Source: Gemmataceae bacterium (GTDB taxonomy: Bacteria; Planctomycetota; Planctomycetia; Gemmatales; Gemmataceae). Taken from it: 39,858 bases of DNA. Below the pieces are notes generated by a model, which saw nothing but the letters and a program-made list of their open reading frames with translations, did not search any database and had not been told where the DNA came from. Positions 8,783 through 17,641 of the stretch are shown here, piece after piece. The stretch spans positions 1 through 39,858 of the forward strand of contig JAIEPT010000168.1 of assembly GCA_019748295.1 (NCBI GenBank). Reading direction: 5' to 3'. Both the position numbers and the translations under genes were made by a program. How positions within the stretch are numbered: the stretch's first letter is position 1; the number at the start of each line of letters is the position of its first letter.

Positions 8783-9769
8783 ATGCCGACGTTCGTTCAC
8801 CCCTGGTTGCTTTTGGCGTTGGCCCTGCTCCCGCTTCTCTTCATGCGGAGAACACGGCCGCGGGCCTTGCCGTTGCCGACATTTCGCTGGGCCGCTTCGC
8901 TGAATGCACCGCGAGCACGTCGAGCGGAGCGCTGGGGCCGCTGGCTCCCAGCGATCGCACTCGGCCTTTTTGCCATCGCGGCAGCAGGACCGCGCTGGCC
9001 GGACCCGGGGACGCCGATTGAAGTCGAAGGGATCTCTGTCGCGGTCGTTCTGGATGTGTCGGCAAGCATGGGGAATGCCGATTTTCCCTTCCAGGGACAG
9101 TTGCTCCGAAGGCTGGACGGCGCCCGCGAAGCGCTCAAGCTGCTGATCGCGGGCGGCGAAACGGACAATGTTCGTTTTTCGGGGCGGCCGCAAGATTCGA
9201 TCGGTTTGGTCGCGTTCGCCACTCGGCCTGATACGGTCACTCCGTTGACGCTCGATCATTCCGCGCTGCTGCGGATGCTCGCCGAGCAGGATACGCGCGT
9301 CGGGGCCGCCGAGGCGACCACCAATCCGGGCGATGCGATTGCCTGGGGCGTGCAAACGCTTCGCGGGGCGCCCACGCGGCGCAAGGCGATCCTGCTGGTG
9401 ACCGACGGCGAGGCGAATGTTTCTCCGCCCGCGTTGTCGCCGCGGCAGGCCGCCCAAATCGCCGGCAATCTCGGCATTCCCGTGTATGCGATCGACGTGT
9501 CGCAGGAATCGGAAGAAGGCGATGCCGCGAAAGCTCGGAAGATTCTGCAAGACGTCGCAACCATCTCGAAGGGCGTTTACTTCAGGGCCAACGACGATGC
9601 GGCCTTGCTGTCAGCGACGAAAACCATCGACCAGTTGCAGCGCGATCGAGTTGCCGGACCGCAACGGCGGCGCTATCGCGATCTCACCTCGTGGTTTGCT
9701 CTTGTCGGCGTGATCGCCCTCGCGGGATTGGTCGCGGCCGAGGCGACGGTTTGGCGGAGGTTGCCATGA
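8783..9769 (+). CDS. batA: BatA-like von Willebrand factor A membrane protein
   Basis: A 328-residue protein with two N-terminal membrane segments (about 5-21 and 53-70), a VWA domain (about 84-290) and a C-terminal membrane segment (about 302-322). The metal site (MIDAS) is complete: DVSAS at 91-95, the threonine in TTNPGD and the aspartate in LLVTDGEA. This is the layout of BatA of the Bacteroides aerotolerance operon, whose role is still unclear (envelope stress or redox). ATG at 8783 is preferred over an upstream in-frame codon because the protein then starts MPTFVHPWLLLALALLPLLF, as in BatA/BatB. Its stop overlaps the next start (ATGA). Confidence 0.85.
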   Translation: MPTFVHPWLLLALALLPLLFMRRTRPRALPLPTFRWAASLNAPRARRAERWGRWLPAIALGLFAIAAAGPRWPDPGTPIEVEGISVAVVLDVSASMGNADFPFQGQLLRRLDGAREALKLLIAGGETDNVRFSGRPQDSIGLVAFATRPDTVTPLTLDHSALLRMLAEQDTRVGAAEATTNPGDAIAWGVQTLRGAPTRRKAILLVTDGEANVSPPALSPRQAAQIAGNLGIPVYAIDVSQESEEGDAAKARKILQDVATISKGVYFRANDDAALLSATKTIDQLQRDRVAGPQRRRYRDLTSWFALVGVIALAGLVAAEATVWRRLP

Positions 9770-11589
9770 CCTTCGCTCATCCCTGGATGTTGGTCCTGTT
9801 GCTGCCGATCGCTGCGGCGTTAGGGCTGCTGTTCCGCGAGCGAATGTCCCGCAGGCAACGGTCGGCGTTACTCGGGGAGTCTCGTCTCCTCGCCCGCCTG
9901 CTGCCGCGAGATATGCGACCATGGCCTTTCGTCGCCGGAGCGTTGGGCTTGCTTGCGGCAACGGTCGCTGCGGCAGGGCCAAGCTGGGGTGCACCTCAAG
10001 CGATGCCGATTCGCCGAGACCGCGACGTCATGATCGTGCTCGACGTCAGCCGCAGCATGAACGCCGAGCAGCCGAGCCGATTGGAGCAAGCGAAGCGGGC
10101 GTTGCACTTGCTCGTCGAGCGCTGGCGCGAAGCCGGCAAGCACCGAGTCGGCATGGTGGTTGTCGCCGGCAGGGCGAAGCTGGCGTTTCCGCTGACGGCC
10201 GATCTGGATCACCTTCGCTTCATGCTTGACCGCATCGAGCCGGATGCATTGCCCTGGTCGATGGGCGCCGAGGCGGATGATCCCGCTTCCTCCGGCACTC
10301 GCATGGGCGCGGGCATTCGGCTGGCGGTCGAATCGCTCGACGGCACTCGCCTGCCGCGGCAAGATCTCGTGTTGCTCTCCGACGGCGACGACCCGGCCGG
10401 CGACGACGAATGGATGCAGGGCGTGAAGGCTGCAACGGACGCGGGCGTTCCCATCCATGTGGTTTCGCTCGGCGATTCCGCGGAAGGGCATCCCATTCCC
10501 CACAAAGGAAAACTGCTGACCTGGCGCGGCGACGTCGTTCGCACTCGGCGAAACGACGCGGTCCTGGGCGACATCGCCCGATTAACCGGTGGAGTGCTGT
10601 TTCCAGGCACGATCGGCGGAGTTCCGCTGGGCCGATTGCTGGAAGACGTCTGGGCGGGGCTTCCCCCTGCTCCGGAGGAAACCTCGGGGCATGCGTACAT
10701 GCCGAACCGCGCGGCTTGGTTGCTGATCCCTGCGATCGCGTTGCTGGCGGGTTGGGCTCGATGGCGGCGCAGCGCGATCGATAGGACGTTCGCGTTCCGC
10801 ATCCGGCCCGTCGCCGCTGGCTTTCTGTTGTTCGGCGGTGCCGCGGCGTGGGATGATCCCGCCGTCTCGAGCATGCGGCTCGCGCATGGCCTATTCCAGA
10901 TCGGCGATTACGCGGCTGCCCTTGCGCTCTACGAGCAAGCCGAAGCCGCTTCGCTGGACCCAGGAAACGCGGCCTACCATCAGGCGGCATGCGCGTACGA
11001 ACTGGGCCGATTTGCCGACGCCGCGGAACGTTGCTTGCGTGTCCTGGACGATGCCGACGCTCCAAAGGAACGATTGGCGCGGGCATGGTTCCTGCGAGGC
11101 AATGCGTTGGTCGCTTCTCCCGCGAAGCGTGCGACGCTGGAAGAGGCGATGGAAGCATATCGTCGCTGCATCGCCATTGCCGCGGATGCGGATCTTCAGC
11201 GGGATGCTCGCCAGAATCTCGATCTCGCCGCCGCGATGTGGACGCAGGCGGTGCCGGAACCAATGGCCGAACCGATGCAGCCGAACGCTTCGGATCCGCA
11301 GTCCAAGAAGAAGATCGAAGGGATGGACACAACGGAAACGAAGGTCGATGCGAAGGCGAACGCCTCGCAAGGCGTCAAGGCGGAAGGGAAGGAGGACGGG
11401 GCCGACGATTCGTCCAAGAAACGCGTCCCCGGATCGTTGCGAGTGTTGCCGGAGCAGGATCAGCTTGTGCCGCTTTCCGTTGAGGAAACGGAGGGATACC
11501 TCGATCAACTGCTGGACCGTATCGCAAACGAGAGCCGCAAGCATCGCATGGCGAGCGACCGCGTCGATCCGAATCGAAAGGACTGGTGA
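9766..11589 (+). CDS. batB: BatB-like VWA protein fused to a BatC-like TPR domain
   Basis: A 607-residue protein. It opens MTFAHPWMLVLLLPIAAALG, with membrane segments at about 7-23 and 55-71, then a VWA domain with complete MIDAS (DVSRS at 93-97, the GTRMGAG threonine, and LLSDGDD). After two further hydrophobic stretches (about 316-333 and 345-362) comes a TPR-like helical region (about 360-500), then a low-complexity charged linker and a short helical tail. VWA plus TPR corresponds to BatB joined to BatC, so both jobs sit in one chain here. The start codon overlaps the batA stop, with GGAGG 7 nt upstream, which indicates translational coupling. Confidence 0.85.
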   Translation: MTFAHPWMLVLLLPIAAALGLLFRERMSRRQRSALLGESRLLARLLPRDMRPWPFVAGALGLLAATVAAAGPSWGAPQAMPIRRDRDVMIVLDVSRSMNAEQPSRLEQAKRALHLLVERWREAGKHRVGMVVVAGRAKLAFPLTADLDHLRFMLDRIEPDALPWSMGAEADDPASSGTRMGAGIRLAVESLDGTRLPRQDLVLLSDGDDPAGDDEWMQGVKAATDAGVPIHVVSLGDSAEGHPIPHKGKLLTWRGDVVRTRRNDAVLGDIARLTGGVLFPGTIGGVPLGRLLEDVWAGLPPAPEETSGHAYMPNRAAWLLIPAIALLAGWARWRRSAIDRTFAFRIRPVAAGFLLFGGAAAWDDPAVSSMRLAHGLFQIGDYAAALALYEQAEAASLDPGNAAYHQAACAYELGRFADAAERCLRVLDDADAPKERLARAWFLRGNALVASPAKRATLEEAMEAYRRCIAIAADADLQRDARQNLDLAAAMWTQAVPEPMAEPMQPNASDPQSKKKIEGMDTTETKVDAKANASQGVKAEGKEDGADDSSKKRVPGSLRVLPEQDQLVPLSVEETEGYLDQLLDRIANESRKHRMASDRVDPNRKDW

Positions 11590-11590
11590 C

Positions 11591-12589
11591 ATGCGCATTA
11601 GTCTTTTCGTGCTGCTGTTCGCCGTGCCTTCGGGGTTTGCGGAGGTGCCGAACATCGATCCGCCCATTGTCGGCCAGCCGCCGAATTTCAGCGGGATTGT
11701 CGGACGGGTTCGCGTCGAGGTTTCCGTTGAACCGAAGGAAGCGAAGGTCGAAGAGCCGCTGATTTTCGTCGTGCGGATTCTGGGCGAAACGTCGTCGAAA
11801 CATCCGCCGAGGCGGGAAGCGTTAAAGGTCTTCAACAACGATGCGGATCGCGATTTCTGGGTCGAACCGATGCCGGATCGAGACACGGCCAAAGACGGCG
11901 TATGGGAGTTTACTTATCGGCTGCGGCCAAAGCATGCGGATGCGAAAGAGACCCCGGCCGTCAAACTCGTCTACTTCCAGCCGGATCGCCGTCGGTATCA
12001 AACGTCGTTCGCCGACGCGATTGCGATCGTCATCCGCACGCAGCCAGCGGTTCCTGCCGCGACCGAGCCGAAGGTGCTGCATGCCCCGGCCATACTCTTG
12101 GAACTGGCTCCGCCTCCCCCGAATTTGGCATCGCAGACCGGGCCGCGTCGGTTTGGTGCATGGGAGTGGGTCGTCGCAATCGTGATTCCGCCGTTGCCGT
12201 GTTGGTTTTTCGCGAGAATGCTGGCTTGGCTATATCCGCCTGCGGAGGTTCGGCGACGAAGGGCGATGCATGGGGCTGCTACGCGGGCGATAGACGAGTT
12301 GAAGCGAACTGACGGCCAGGACGCGGCTCGCTCAGTTGAGACCGTTAAGCGGTATGTCGCCGAGCGATTCGGCTGGGCGGTTGGCGAATGGGGGCCGCAC
12401 GAGGCGGAAGGGGCGCTCAAGCGTCGAGGGATTGCAGTTGCCGCCCGTCAAGCGTGCGTCGGACTTCTTGCGGCGTGGGACCGCGATCGCTTCGATCCCG
12501 AAACGAAGACGCAACCGATTGCATGGAACGTGAAGGCGCAACAGGTGATCGAAACCGTGGAGGCGGACCCGTGCGTAGCCTCCTTTTAA
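11591..12589 (+). CDS. batD: BatD-like protein
   Basis: A 332-residue protein with a signal peptide (MRISLFVLLFAVPSGFA). The N-terminal half is a beta-rich region starting PPNFSGIVGRVRVEVSVEPKEA, which resembles BatD (oxygen tolerance family), where PP-F-G-VG-F is typical. A membrane segment lies at about 195-213 (WVVAIVIPPLPCWFFARML), followed by a helical cytoplasmic tail. It is shorter than many BatD proteins. It starts 1 nt after the batB stop with AAAGGA upstream. Assignment rests on position in the operon and domain layout rather than on a catalytic motif. Confidence 0.75.
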   Translation: MRISLFVLLFAVPSGFAEVPNIDPPIVGQPPNFSGIVGRVRVEVSVEPKEAKVEEPLIFVVRILGETSSKHPPRREALKVFNNDADRDFWVEPMPDRDTAKDGVWEFTYRLRPKHADAKETPAVKLVYFQPDRRRYQTSFADAIAIVIRTQPAVPAATEPKVLHAPAILLELAPPPPNLASQTGPRRFGAWEWVVAIVIPPLPCWFFARMLAWLYPPAEVRRRRAMHGAATRAIDELKRTDGQDAARSVETVKRYVAERFGWAVGEWGPHEAEGALKRRGIAVAARQACVGLLAAWDRDRFDPETKTQPIAWNVKAQQVIETVEADPCVASF

Positions 12590-13347
12590 TCATGGCCTCG
12601 GCCGTCTCGACTTCGGCAGACGCGGACGCCGTCTGGCAACAGGCGGTCGATTCCTTCGAGAAGGGGAAAGCGACCCTCGCAAGACGCGAGGAAGCGAAGA
12701 CGCACTTCGAACAAGCCGTTGCACGATTCACGGAGTTGCAACGCGCCGGCATCCGCCATCCCGCGCTGTTCCGAAACCTGGGCAACGCGCATTCCCTCGC
12801 CGACAACCTGCCCGAAGCGATTCTCGCCTATCGACAAGGATTGCTGCTCGATCCCCGCGACGCGTCGATACGCGAGGCATTGCATCTGGCACGTGCTCAA
12901 GTCCTACGCGTCGACGAAACGCATGGGCGGGCGGAACAAGAATCGTGGCCCTCATGGCTGCCATGGCCTGGGTTTGGCGTTCTGCTCAGCGTTTCCTTGA
13001 CCGCATGGGCGGCGGCGTGCATCACCGGATGGCGGGCATGGCGTTCGCGTAGCCCTCAACTCATTGCGCTCGCAACGTGCTTGCTGGTGCCGGCGATCGT
13101 CGGCGGCTTGACTTGGAAATCGAGAGCGGACCTAGCGAACGCGGACAACCTCGTCGTCGTTCGAGACGACGCGGTCGCCTTACGCCGCGGGAATGGGCCC
13201 CACTTCGCGGTGCATCCCGAGCTTCCCGTGTTGCGCCGCGGCATGGAAGCGCGCCGTCTGCACGAACGGGGCGGCTGGATGCAAATCCGCTTCGCCAGCG
13301 GGGAAGTGGGCTGGGTTCCACACGAGGCCATTGCGACGACGCGATGA
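12571..13347 (+). CDS. batE: BatE-like TPR and SH3 membrane protein
   Basis: A 258-residue protein with N-terminal leader VRSLLLIMASAVSTSADA, a TPR-type helical region (about 20-115), two membrane segments (about 130-150 and 162-182) and a C-terminal bacterial SH3-like domain (about 190-255; RRGNGPHFAVHPELPVLRRG...GGWMQIRFASGEVGWV). TPR plus SH3 is the BatE layout. I choose the GTG at 12571, which overlaps the batD gene by 19 nt, because GGAGG sits 6 nt upstream and it gives a proper signal sequence; ATG at 12592 would cut the leader. It ends the operon; palindromes follow at 13492. Confidence 0.8.
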   Translation: MRSLLLIMASAVSTSADADAVWQQAVDSFEKGKATLARREEAKTHFEQAVARFTELQRAGIRHPALFRNLGNAHSLADNLPEAILAYRQGLLLDPRDASIREALHLARAQVLRVDETHGRAEQESWPSWLPWPGFGVLLSVSLTAWAAACITGWRAWRSRSPQLIALATCLLVPAIVGGLTWKSRADLANADNLVVVRDDAVALRRGNGPHFAVHPELPVLRRGMEARRLHERGGWMQIRFASGEVGWVPHEAIATTR

Positions 13348-13491
13348 CCGCGGCGAAGAGGTGGTTGCAAACCAAACCGCCGCTCCAACGGCAATTCGCC
13401 AATCCCCCGCCTAAAACTGCGACCAGAGCGCGGGAAAGGGACACGGACCTGCTGCCCAGCCCCGTTCACGGGGCTTTCGCGAAGCGTCTAG

Positions 13492-13640
13492 GCCCGCCGT
13501 TGACGGCGGGTTTCTGGGCGGAAACGTCGCGTAACGAGGCCCGTTCACGGGCCTTCTCGCCGTTGGGCTTCAGCCGTTTTCACGCGGTCCAAGGGCTGGC
13601 GGCTCAAGCCGAACCGCGAGAAGGCCCGTGAACGGGCCTG
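13492..13640. repeat. Nested palindromes between convergent genes
   Basis: An inverted repeat with perfect 24-nt arms (13538-13561 and 13617-13640) whose arms are themselves hairpins, GGCCCGTTCACGGGCC and its complement. Just upstream is a second hairpin, CCCGCCGTTGACGGCGGG (13492-13509); a related CCCGTTCACGGGG stands at about 13462-13474. The element lies between the batE stop and the stop of the minus-strand gene at 13664 and may end both transcripts. A degenerate copy of the CCGCCGTCAACG stem overlaps the last codons of that gene. Confidence 0.8.
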
Positions 13641-13663
13641 GCGGATTGCTTTCTTGCCGCTCG

Positions 13664-14632
13664 TTACCCGCCGTCAACGACAGGCGGTTCGCCGGCTTGC
13701 TTCAACACCGCCATCGGCGGGCGGACGCCGTCGTCGGGAATCAGGCGAATCACGCGGCGGGGCGGGGACGAATAGCTTTCCTCGAAACGATGGGCGACCC
13801 ACGTCTTGCGGCCGGGGCCTTTGATCGTGTCCTCCGTTTCGATCACGTCCCCCTCTTCCAGCAAATAGCTGGTGGTCGCACGGAGAAAGACGTCGATCTC
13901 CTCCAGGTCGTAGGTCGATGCGACGAAGCAGGCCTCGAGGTCGGGAAGGTCGAGCTGCGCGTTGCCGACCGTGTCCATCATCAGCCAGTTTTCTTCGAGG
14001 CGGAAAAAGCGGATGTTGCTCCAAAGGTCAAGCGGCGGCAGACTGCGTTCGCGCGAAAATTCGAGCACGCCCTCGACGAAGCTGCGGTCGCGCAGCACTT
14101 CGCCGTTCGGATTGAAGTAGCAGAGCGCCTCCGGCAAGCTCATGAGCGGCACAAGCAGATCCGTTAGGAAGTGCATTTCGTCGATCGGTTTGTAGTCTTC
14201 CGGAATCACCCAAGCGGAGTCGTCCGCGCCGAACACGTAACTCATCCGCATGCGAATAAATGCCTGGTGCTTGCAGGCGACGTCGCGGCCTTCTTCCCAG
14301 GCCCACGAATGCTGGCCCGCGCGCTGCAAGCCGGAGGGAAACGCGAAGGGGCCGAAGTTTCCCATCGCCCAGGCGCCGAACACCGTCGGATCGCCTTGCG
14401 GGTCGCCCATGCTGTCGGGCCAGGGCCGATCGACGACGTCGATGGCGACCATGCCGTTCGCTTCCGGACGAAACGGAAGGACCAGACCCGGGCCTCCCAT
14501 CGCCCACGATTCCGATGCCGGCGCGCGGCGAGCGATCGGAAATGCGGAGATTCGCTGTGCCACGGTCTCGACCGATACGGGCCGATCGAGGAGCACGACG
14601 AAAGTCTGCGTGAATGTTTCCTTGTGCGGCAT
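13664..14632 (-). CDS. Uncharacterised cytoplasmic-type protein (possibly DUF4261-like)
   Basis: A 322-residue protein without signal peptide or membrane segments. Residues 1-25 (KETFTQTFVVLLDRPVSVETVAQ) and the later MGNFGPFAFPSGLQRAGQHSWAWEE and HQAFIRMRMSYVFG resemble DUF4261-like proteins that assess ligand or toxin states, but I recall this only loosely and cannot confirm it. The C-terminal part (about 255-310) looks like a separate small beta domain. The start at 14632 has AGGA 9 nt upstream. It is bounded on both sides by palindromic elements, and its neighbours give no functional clue. Confidence 0.6.
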   Translation of the reverse strand: MPHKETFTQTFVVLLDRPVSVETVAQRISAFPIARRAPASESWAMGGPGLVLPFRPEANGMVAIDVVDRPWPDSMGDPQGDPTVFGAWAMGNFGPFAFPSGLQRAGQHSWAWEEGRDVACKHQAFIRMRMSYVFGADDSAWVIPEDYKPIDEMHFLTDLLVPLMSLPEALCYFNPNGEVLRDRSFVEGVLEFSRERSLPPLDLWSNIRFFRLEENWLMMDTVGNAQLDLPDLEACFVASTYDLEEIDVFLRATTSYLLEEGDVIETEDTIKGPGRKTWVAHRFEESYSSPPRRVIRLIPDDGVRPPMAVLKQAGEPPVVDGG

Positions 14633-14730
14633 GCTGGGCGTCCTGGGCTGACGATGGTCCTTCGCTCGGGTTTGTTTTAGGCGATCCGCAGATGCATTTC
14701 TCCCCTCTCCCTCCGGAAGACGCGTGAGGT

Positions 14731-14915
14731 GAGAGTGGTCCTCACGCTCCGCGTGAGGTCAGCGGCGGCGTAATGACGGACAACCGAACCCAGAATACGT
14801 TCCGCGGACGAACTTTGTATCGCCGCTGACCTCACGCGGACCGTGAGGACCACTCTCTCACGCGGAGCGTGAAACCACTCTCACCTCACGCGGAGGGAGG
14901 GGGAGATAGACTGCC
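14731..14915. repeat. REPIN-like inverted repeat with GCGGAGC apexes
   Basis: Arms at 14731-14767 and 14821-14857 are inverted copies; each contains CTCACGCTCCGCGTGAG or its complement, a hairpin with a GGA triloop. Two further partial copies of the hairpin follow to 14900, ending in a GGAGGGAGGGGGAG tract. Same stem family as the element between kdsD and kdsC. It lies downstream of the WD40 gene and upstream of the gene starting at 14632, both on the minus strand. Confidence 0.8.
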
Positions 14916-14929
14916 TCCTGCAGCTCGCC

Positions 14930-16813
14930 TTATCGCCCGCTCCAGATGCGGATGCCGCGATCGTCGCTGCCCGATGCGGCTCGTTTGCCGTCGGGGGAAA
15001 AAGCGACCGACCAAACCTGATCGCGATGCCCTTCGAGTGTGCGAAGCTGTCGGCCCGTGCGGACTTCCCACAGCCGCAAGGTCTGATCCTGGCTGCCCGA
15101 GAGAATCCGGCGTCCGTCGGGCGAGTAAGCGATCGAGTGGACATAGCCCTCATGGCCCGCCAGAGTGCGAACTCGTTCCCCGGTGGCGAGGTCCCAAATC
15201 TGCACGTGGCGATCGCTGCTGCCGGACGCGAAACGGCGGCCGTCGGGCGACATGGCGATGGCGAAGACGCTGTCGTCGCCGGTCGAAATCGTCTTTCGCT
15301 CGGCCATGGTCGTCAAGTCCCAGATGCGGATCGTGCGATCGAGGCTGCCGGAAACGAGATGCTTGCCGTCGCGGCTGAAGGCGATGCTCCAGACGAAGTG
15401 ATCATGCCCCTTCAGCGTCCCCTGCAGCTTGCCGGTGGCCACGTCCCAGATGCGGATCACGCGATCATCGCCCGCGGCGGCGATCGATTGGCCGTCCGCG
15501 GAAAAGACCACGCTGCGGACGTAGTCGCCCTTCTCGGAGAATCGGCGAACTTCGCGGCCTCGCTCCAGATCCCACAACCGCACCGATCCATCGAAGCTGC
15601 CGCTGGCGGCGTATTTGCCGCGCGGCGCGAACACGACGGTCCAGATTCGGCCAATCGGGGCGTCGATGCGGCGAAGTTCCTTGCCCGTGCGGGAATCCCA
15701 AAGCCGAATCGTCTGATCCGCGCCCGCCGAGAGGAGGCGCTGGCCATCGGTCGCGAAGGCGACGGAATAGACAGAACCGAGGTGGCCGTCGCATCGCCGC
15801 GACTCGCCATCAAGTTCGCCGATGCGTAGCGCGGTCGGCAGCAATTCGCCCAGTTCGTCCAACTTCTCCTGGATCTTCGGTTCCGAGGCGGCATCGGCTT
15901 CGGGGAGCGCCTTCGCCAGCCAATGATAAGCACGGGCACGGGCGTGGTCGCGGAATTCGATCGGCAGCTTCCCGGACAACGCGGCCCACTTCATGCCAAG
16001 CACGTAGCTGTCCCCCGCCTTCGGCGACTCGTTCGTTTCCGATTTCGCGAGCCCGGCAAGTTCAATATCGCTGCCCTGGCTGAGGAGCGGCAGGCCCGCG
16101 GACCAGTTGCCCCGGAGCAGGGCGTAATACTTGCCCATCTCGACGTTGGCTTCGCGGTCCTTGGGGTTCTTGACGAGCTTCTCCGCATAGGGTCGCCATT
16201 TCGCGAACTCGGCCTGCACCCTCGTCAAGCTGTCCTTGCGATCGCGAACTTGAGCGACGAGCAACACATTCCGCAGCTTGCGCCCCGCCGTATCCGCGGC
16301 TTCGAGGGCCTTGGCGCTCATCGGGAAATCTTCGACCGCGAGCGCTTCGTCGAACAGCGTGACCGCCATGTCGAACACCGTTCTGCAATTCGAGTCGGTG
16401 CGGTCCAGCGATTGGATCGCATCGTTGGCGGCCCGCACGCGCATGGCCAGCGCCTGCGATTCGGAAACGTCGAAGTGTTCGGTCAATTCCTGAATCGCTT
16501 GGCTCGCCACCGCGAGATCGCCCGCGGAAACAGCGAGGTCGCGGGCATGGGTCAGCAAGCGATATTTGCCGGCAGGCAGGTCGGTCGTGTCTCGAGCTTC
16601 CTGCAGCAGCGTCATGGCGAGCCGCTGCCGTGCCCCCGGATGCTTGGCGGTTTCCTTGAATTCGTTGGCGTAAAGTTCCTGGATCAAAGCGTCCGCCTTC
16701 GTTTGGTCTTGGACCATGGGGATCGGCTGCTTCTTGGCTTCTTGCGCCGAAAGAGGCGAATACAGCAGGCCCACAACAGCGAAGGCGAGGACGACCAGGC
16801 GAAGAGGAACCAT
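14930..16813 (-). CDS. Exported WD40 seven-bladed propeller protein with helical N-terminal domain
   Basis: A 627-residue protein with a signal peptide (MVPLRLVVLAFAVVGLLYSPLSAQ), an alpha-helical region (about 30-330) that may form TPR-like hairpins, and seven WD40 repeats (about 345-627). The blade endings are visible: RLWDSRTGK, RLWDLERGR, RIWDVATGK, RIWDLTTMA, QIWDLATGE, RLWEVRTGR and a last RIWSGR that ends the protein. WD40 propellers are protein-binding platforms, and exported ones are common in planctomycetes. ATG at 16813 is chosen because it begins the signal peptide; the frame is open upstream only through repeat DNA. No enzymatic motif is seen. Confidence 0.85.
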   Translation of the reverse strand: MVPLRLVVLAFAVVGLLYSPLSAQEAKKQPIPMVQDQTKADALIQELYANEFKETAKHPGARQRLAMTLLQEARDTTDLPAGKYRLLTHARDLAVSAGDLAVASQAIQELTEHFDVSESQALAMRVRAANDAIQSLDRTDSNCRTVFDMAVTLFDEALAVEDFPMSAKALEAADTAGRKLRNVLLVAQVRDRKDSLTRVQAEFAKWRPYAEKLVKNPKDREANVEMGKYYALLRGNWSAGLPLLSQGSDIELAGLAKSETNESPKAGDSYVLGMKWAALSGKLPIEFRDHARARAYHWLAKALPEADAASEPKIQEKLDELGELLPTALRIGELDGESRRCDGHLGSVYSVAFATDGQRLLSAGADQTIRLWDSRTGKELRRIDAPIGRIWTVVFAPRGKYAASGSFDGSVRLWDLERGREVRRFSEKGDYVRSVVFSADGQSIAAAGDDRVIRIWDVATGKLQGTLKGHDHFVWSIAFSRDGKHLVSGSLDRTIRIWDLTTMAERKTISTGDDSVFAIAMSPDGRRFASGSSDRHVQIWDLATGERVRTLAGHEGYVHSIAYSPDGRRILSGSQDQTLRLWEVRTGRQLRTLEGHRDQVWSVAFSPDGKRAASGSDDRGIRIWSGR

Positions 16814-16944
16814 GGATTCGCTCGTATCAGAGGGCAAACGCAATCGGCACACGGGCATTAGGATACGCCCGCAGAGCGAGGGTTGCTTCACAAAAATCGC
16901 GGTTTTCATGGCCGGGGTGCGGCAAATGTTTCGGCGAGTCGGAC

Positions 16945-17545
16945 CGGAAACGCTGAAAGCGTTCTCCTGCAAAGCCCAGGGTTGGCGACCAAAGGGAGCC
17001 AACCCCTGGGTAGACGAACAATCTCACCGTGAACCCCTGACGGGGTTCGCCAGGGCGCCTCGCCCAGGGACGTTTTTCGCGCAACTTGAGGCGTTCTGGC
17101 GAACTCTTTCAGCGTTCGCGGCTAGTGGACGGATTCAACCCAGGGTAGGCTCCCTTTGGTCGCCAACCCTGGGCTTTGCTGGAGAACGCTTTCAGCGTTC
17201 ATGGCTCGTGGACGGATTCGAACCCAGGGTAGGCTCCCTTTGGTCGCCAACCCTGGGCTTTGCTGGGGAACGCTTTCAGCGTTCGCGGCTCGTGGACGGA
17301 TTCGAACCCAGGGTAGGCTCCGTTTGGTCGCCAACCTTGGGCTTTGCTGGAGAACGCTTTCAGCGTTCATGGCTCGTGGACGGATTCAACCCAGGGTAGG
17401 CTCCCTTTGGTCGCCAACCCTGGGCTTTGCTGGGGAACGCTTTCAGCGTTCATGGCTAGTGGACGGATTCTAAACGCAGGGTGGGCTCCCTTTGGTCGCC
17501 AACCCGGGGCTTTGCTGGAGAACGCTTTCAGCGTTCGCGATCCGA
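16945..17545. repeat. 84-bp tandem array and inverted partner, GAA-hairpin family
   Basis: From about 17115 an 84-bp unit is repeated five times (AACGCTTTCAGCGTT starts at 17185, 17269, 17353, 17436 and 17521). Each unit carries CCAGGGTAGGCTCC, TTGGTCGCCAACCC and the hairpin AACGCT-TTC-AGCGTT. A single inverted copy precedes it at about 16947-17010, so the whole is an asymmetric palindrome related to 7379-7640. Hairpins such as GAACCCCTGACGGGGTTC lie in between. It occupies the space between the surface protein stop (17642) and the WD40 start (16813). Frames read through it are repeat translations, not genes. Confidence 0.88.
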
Positions 17546-17590
17546 CTCGCCCAAATGAATCGTTGCACTCCGCGGCCGGGAAACAGCAAG

Positions 17591-17618
17591 CAAGCCCCGA
17601 GCGGCTGCTCGGGGCTTG
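17591..17618 (-). terminator. Strong hairpin after the DUF4394/beta-helix surface protein gene
   Basis: A perfect 12-bp stem, CAAGCCCCGAGC with its complement around a 4-nt loop, begins about 23 bp past the stop codon at 17642. On the minus strand it is followed by CTTGCTGTTT rather than a clean T run, so it is a probable but not textbook terminator. Confidence 0.65.
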
Positions 17619-17641
17619 CAAGTGACGGCTTCAACGTGCTG

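Noticed and set aside
11902..12312. Alternative frames inside batD and batE
   Set aside because: Overlaps of coding frames in a high-GC operon; the chosen frames have membrane, TPR or SH3 features and ribosome binding sites.
17122..17473. Short frames with repeating NPGLCWRTLSAF-like translation
   Set aside because: They arise because the 84-bp unit is a multiple of three and stays open; they have no start signals and the same words appear in frames on both strands.
17115..17545. Possible CRISPR array
   Set aside because: Units are contiguous 84-bp direct copies, with no unique spacers between short repeats and no cas genes nearby.
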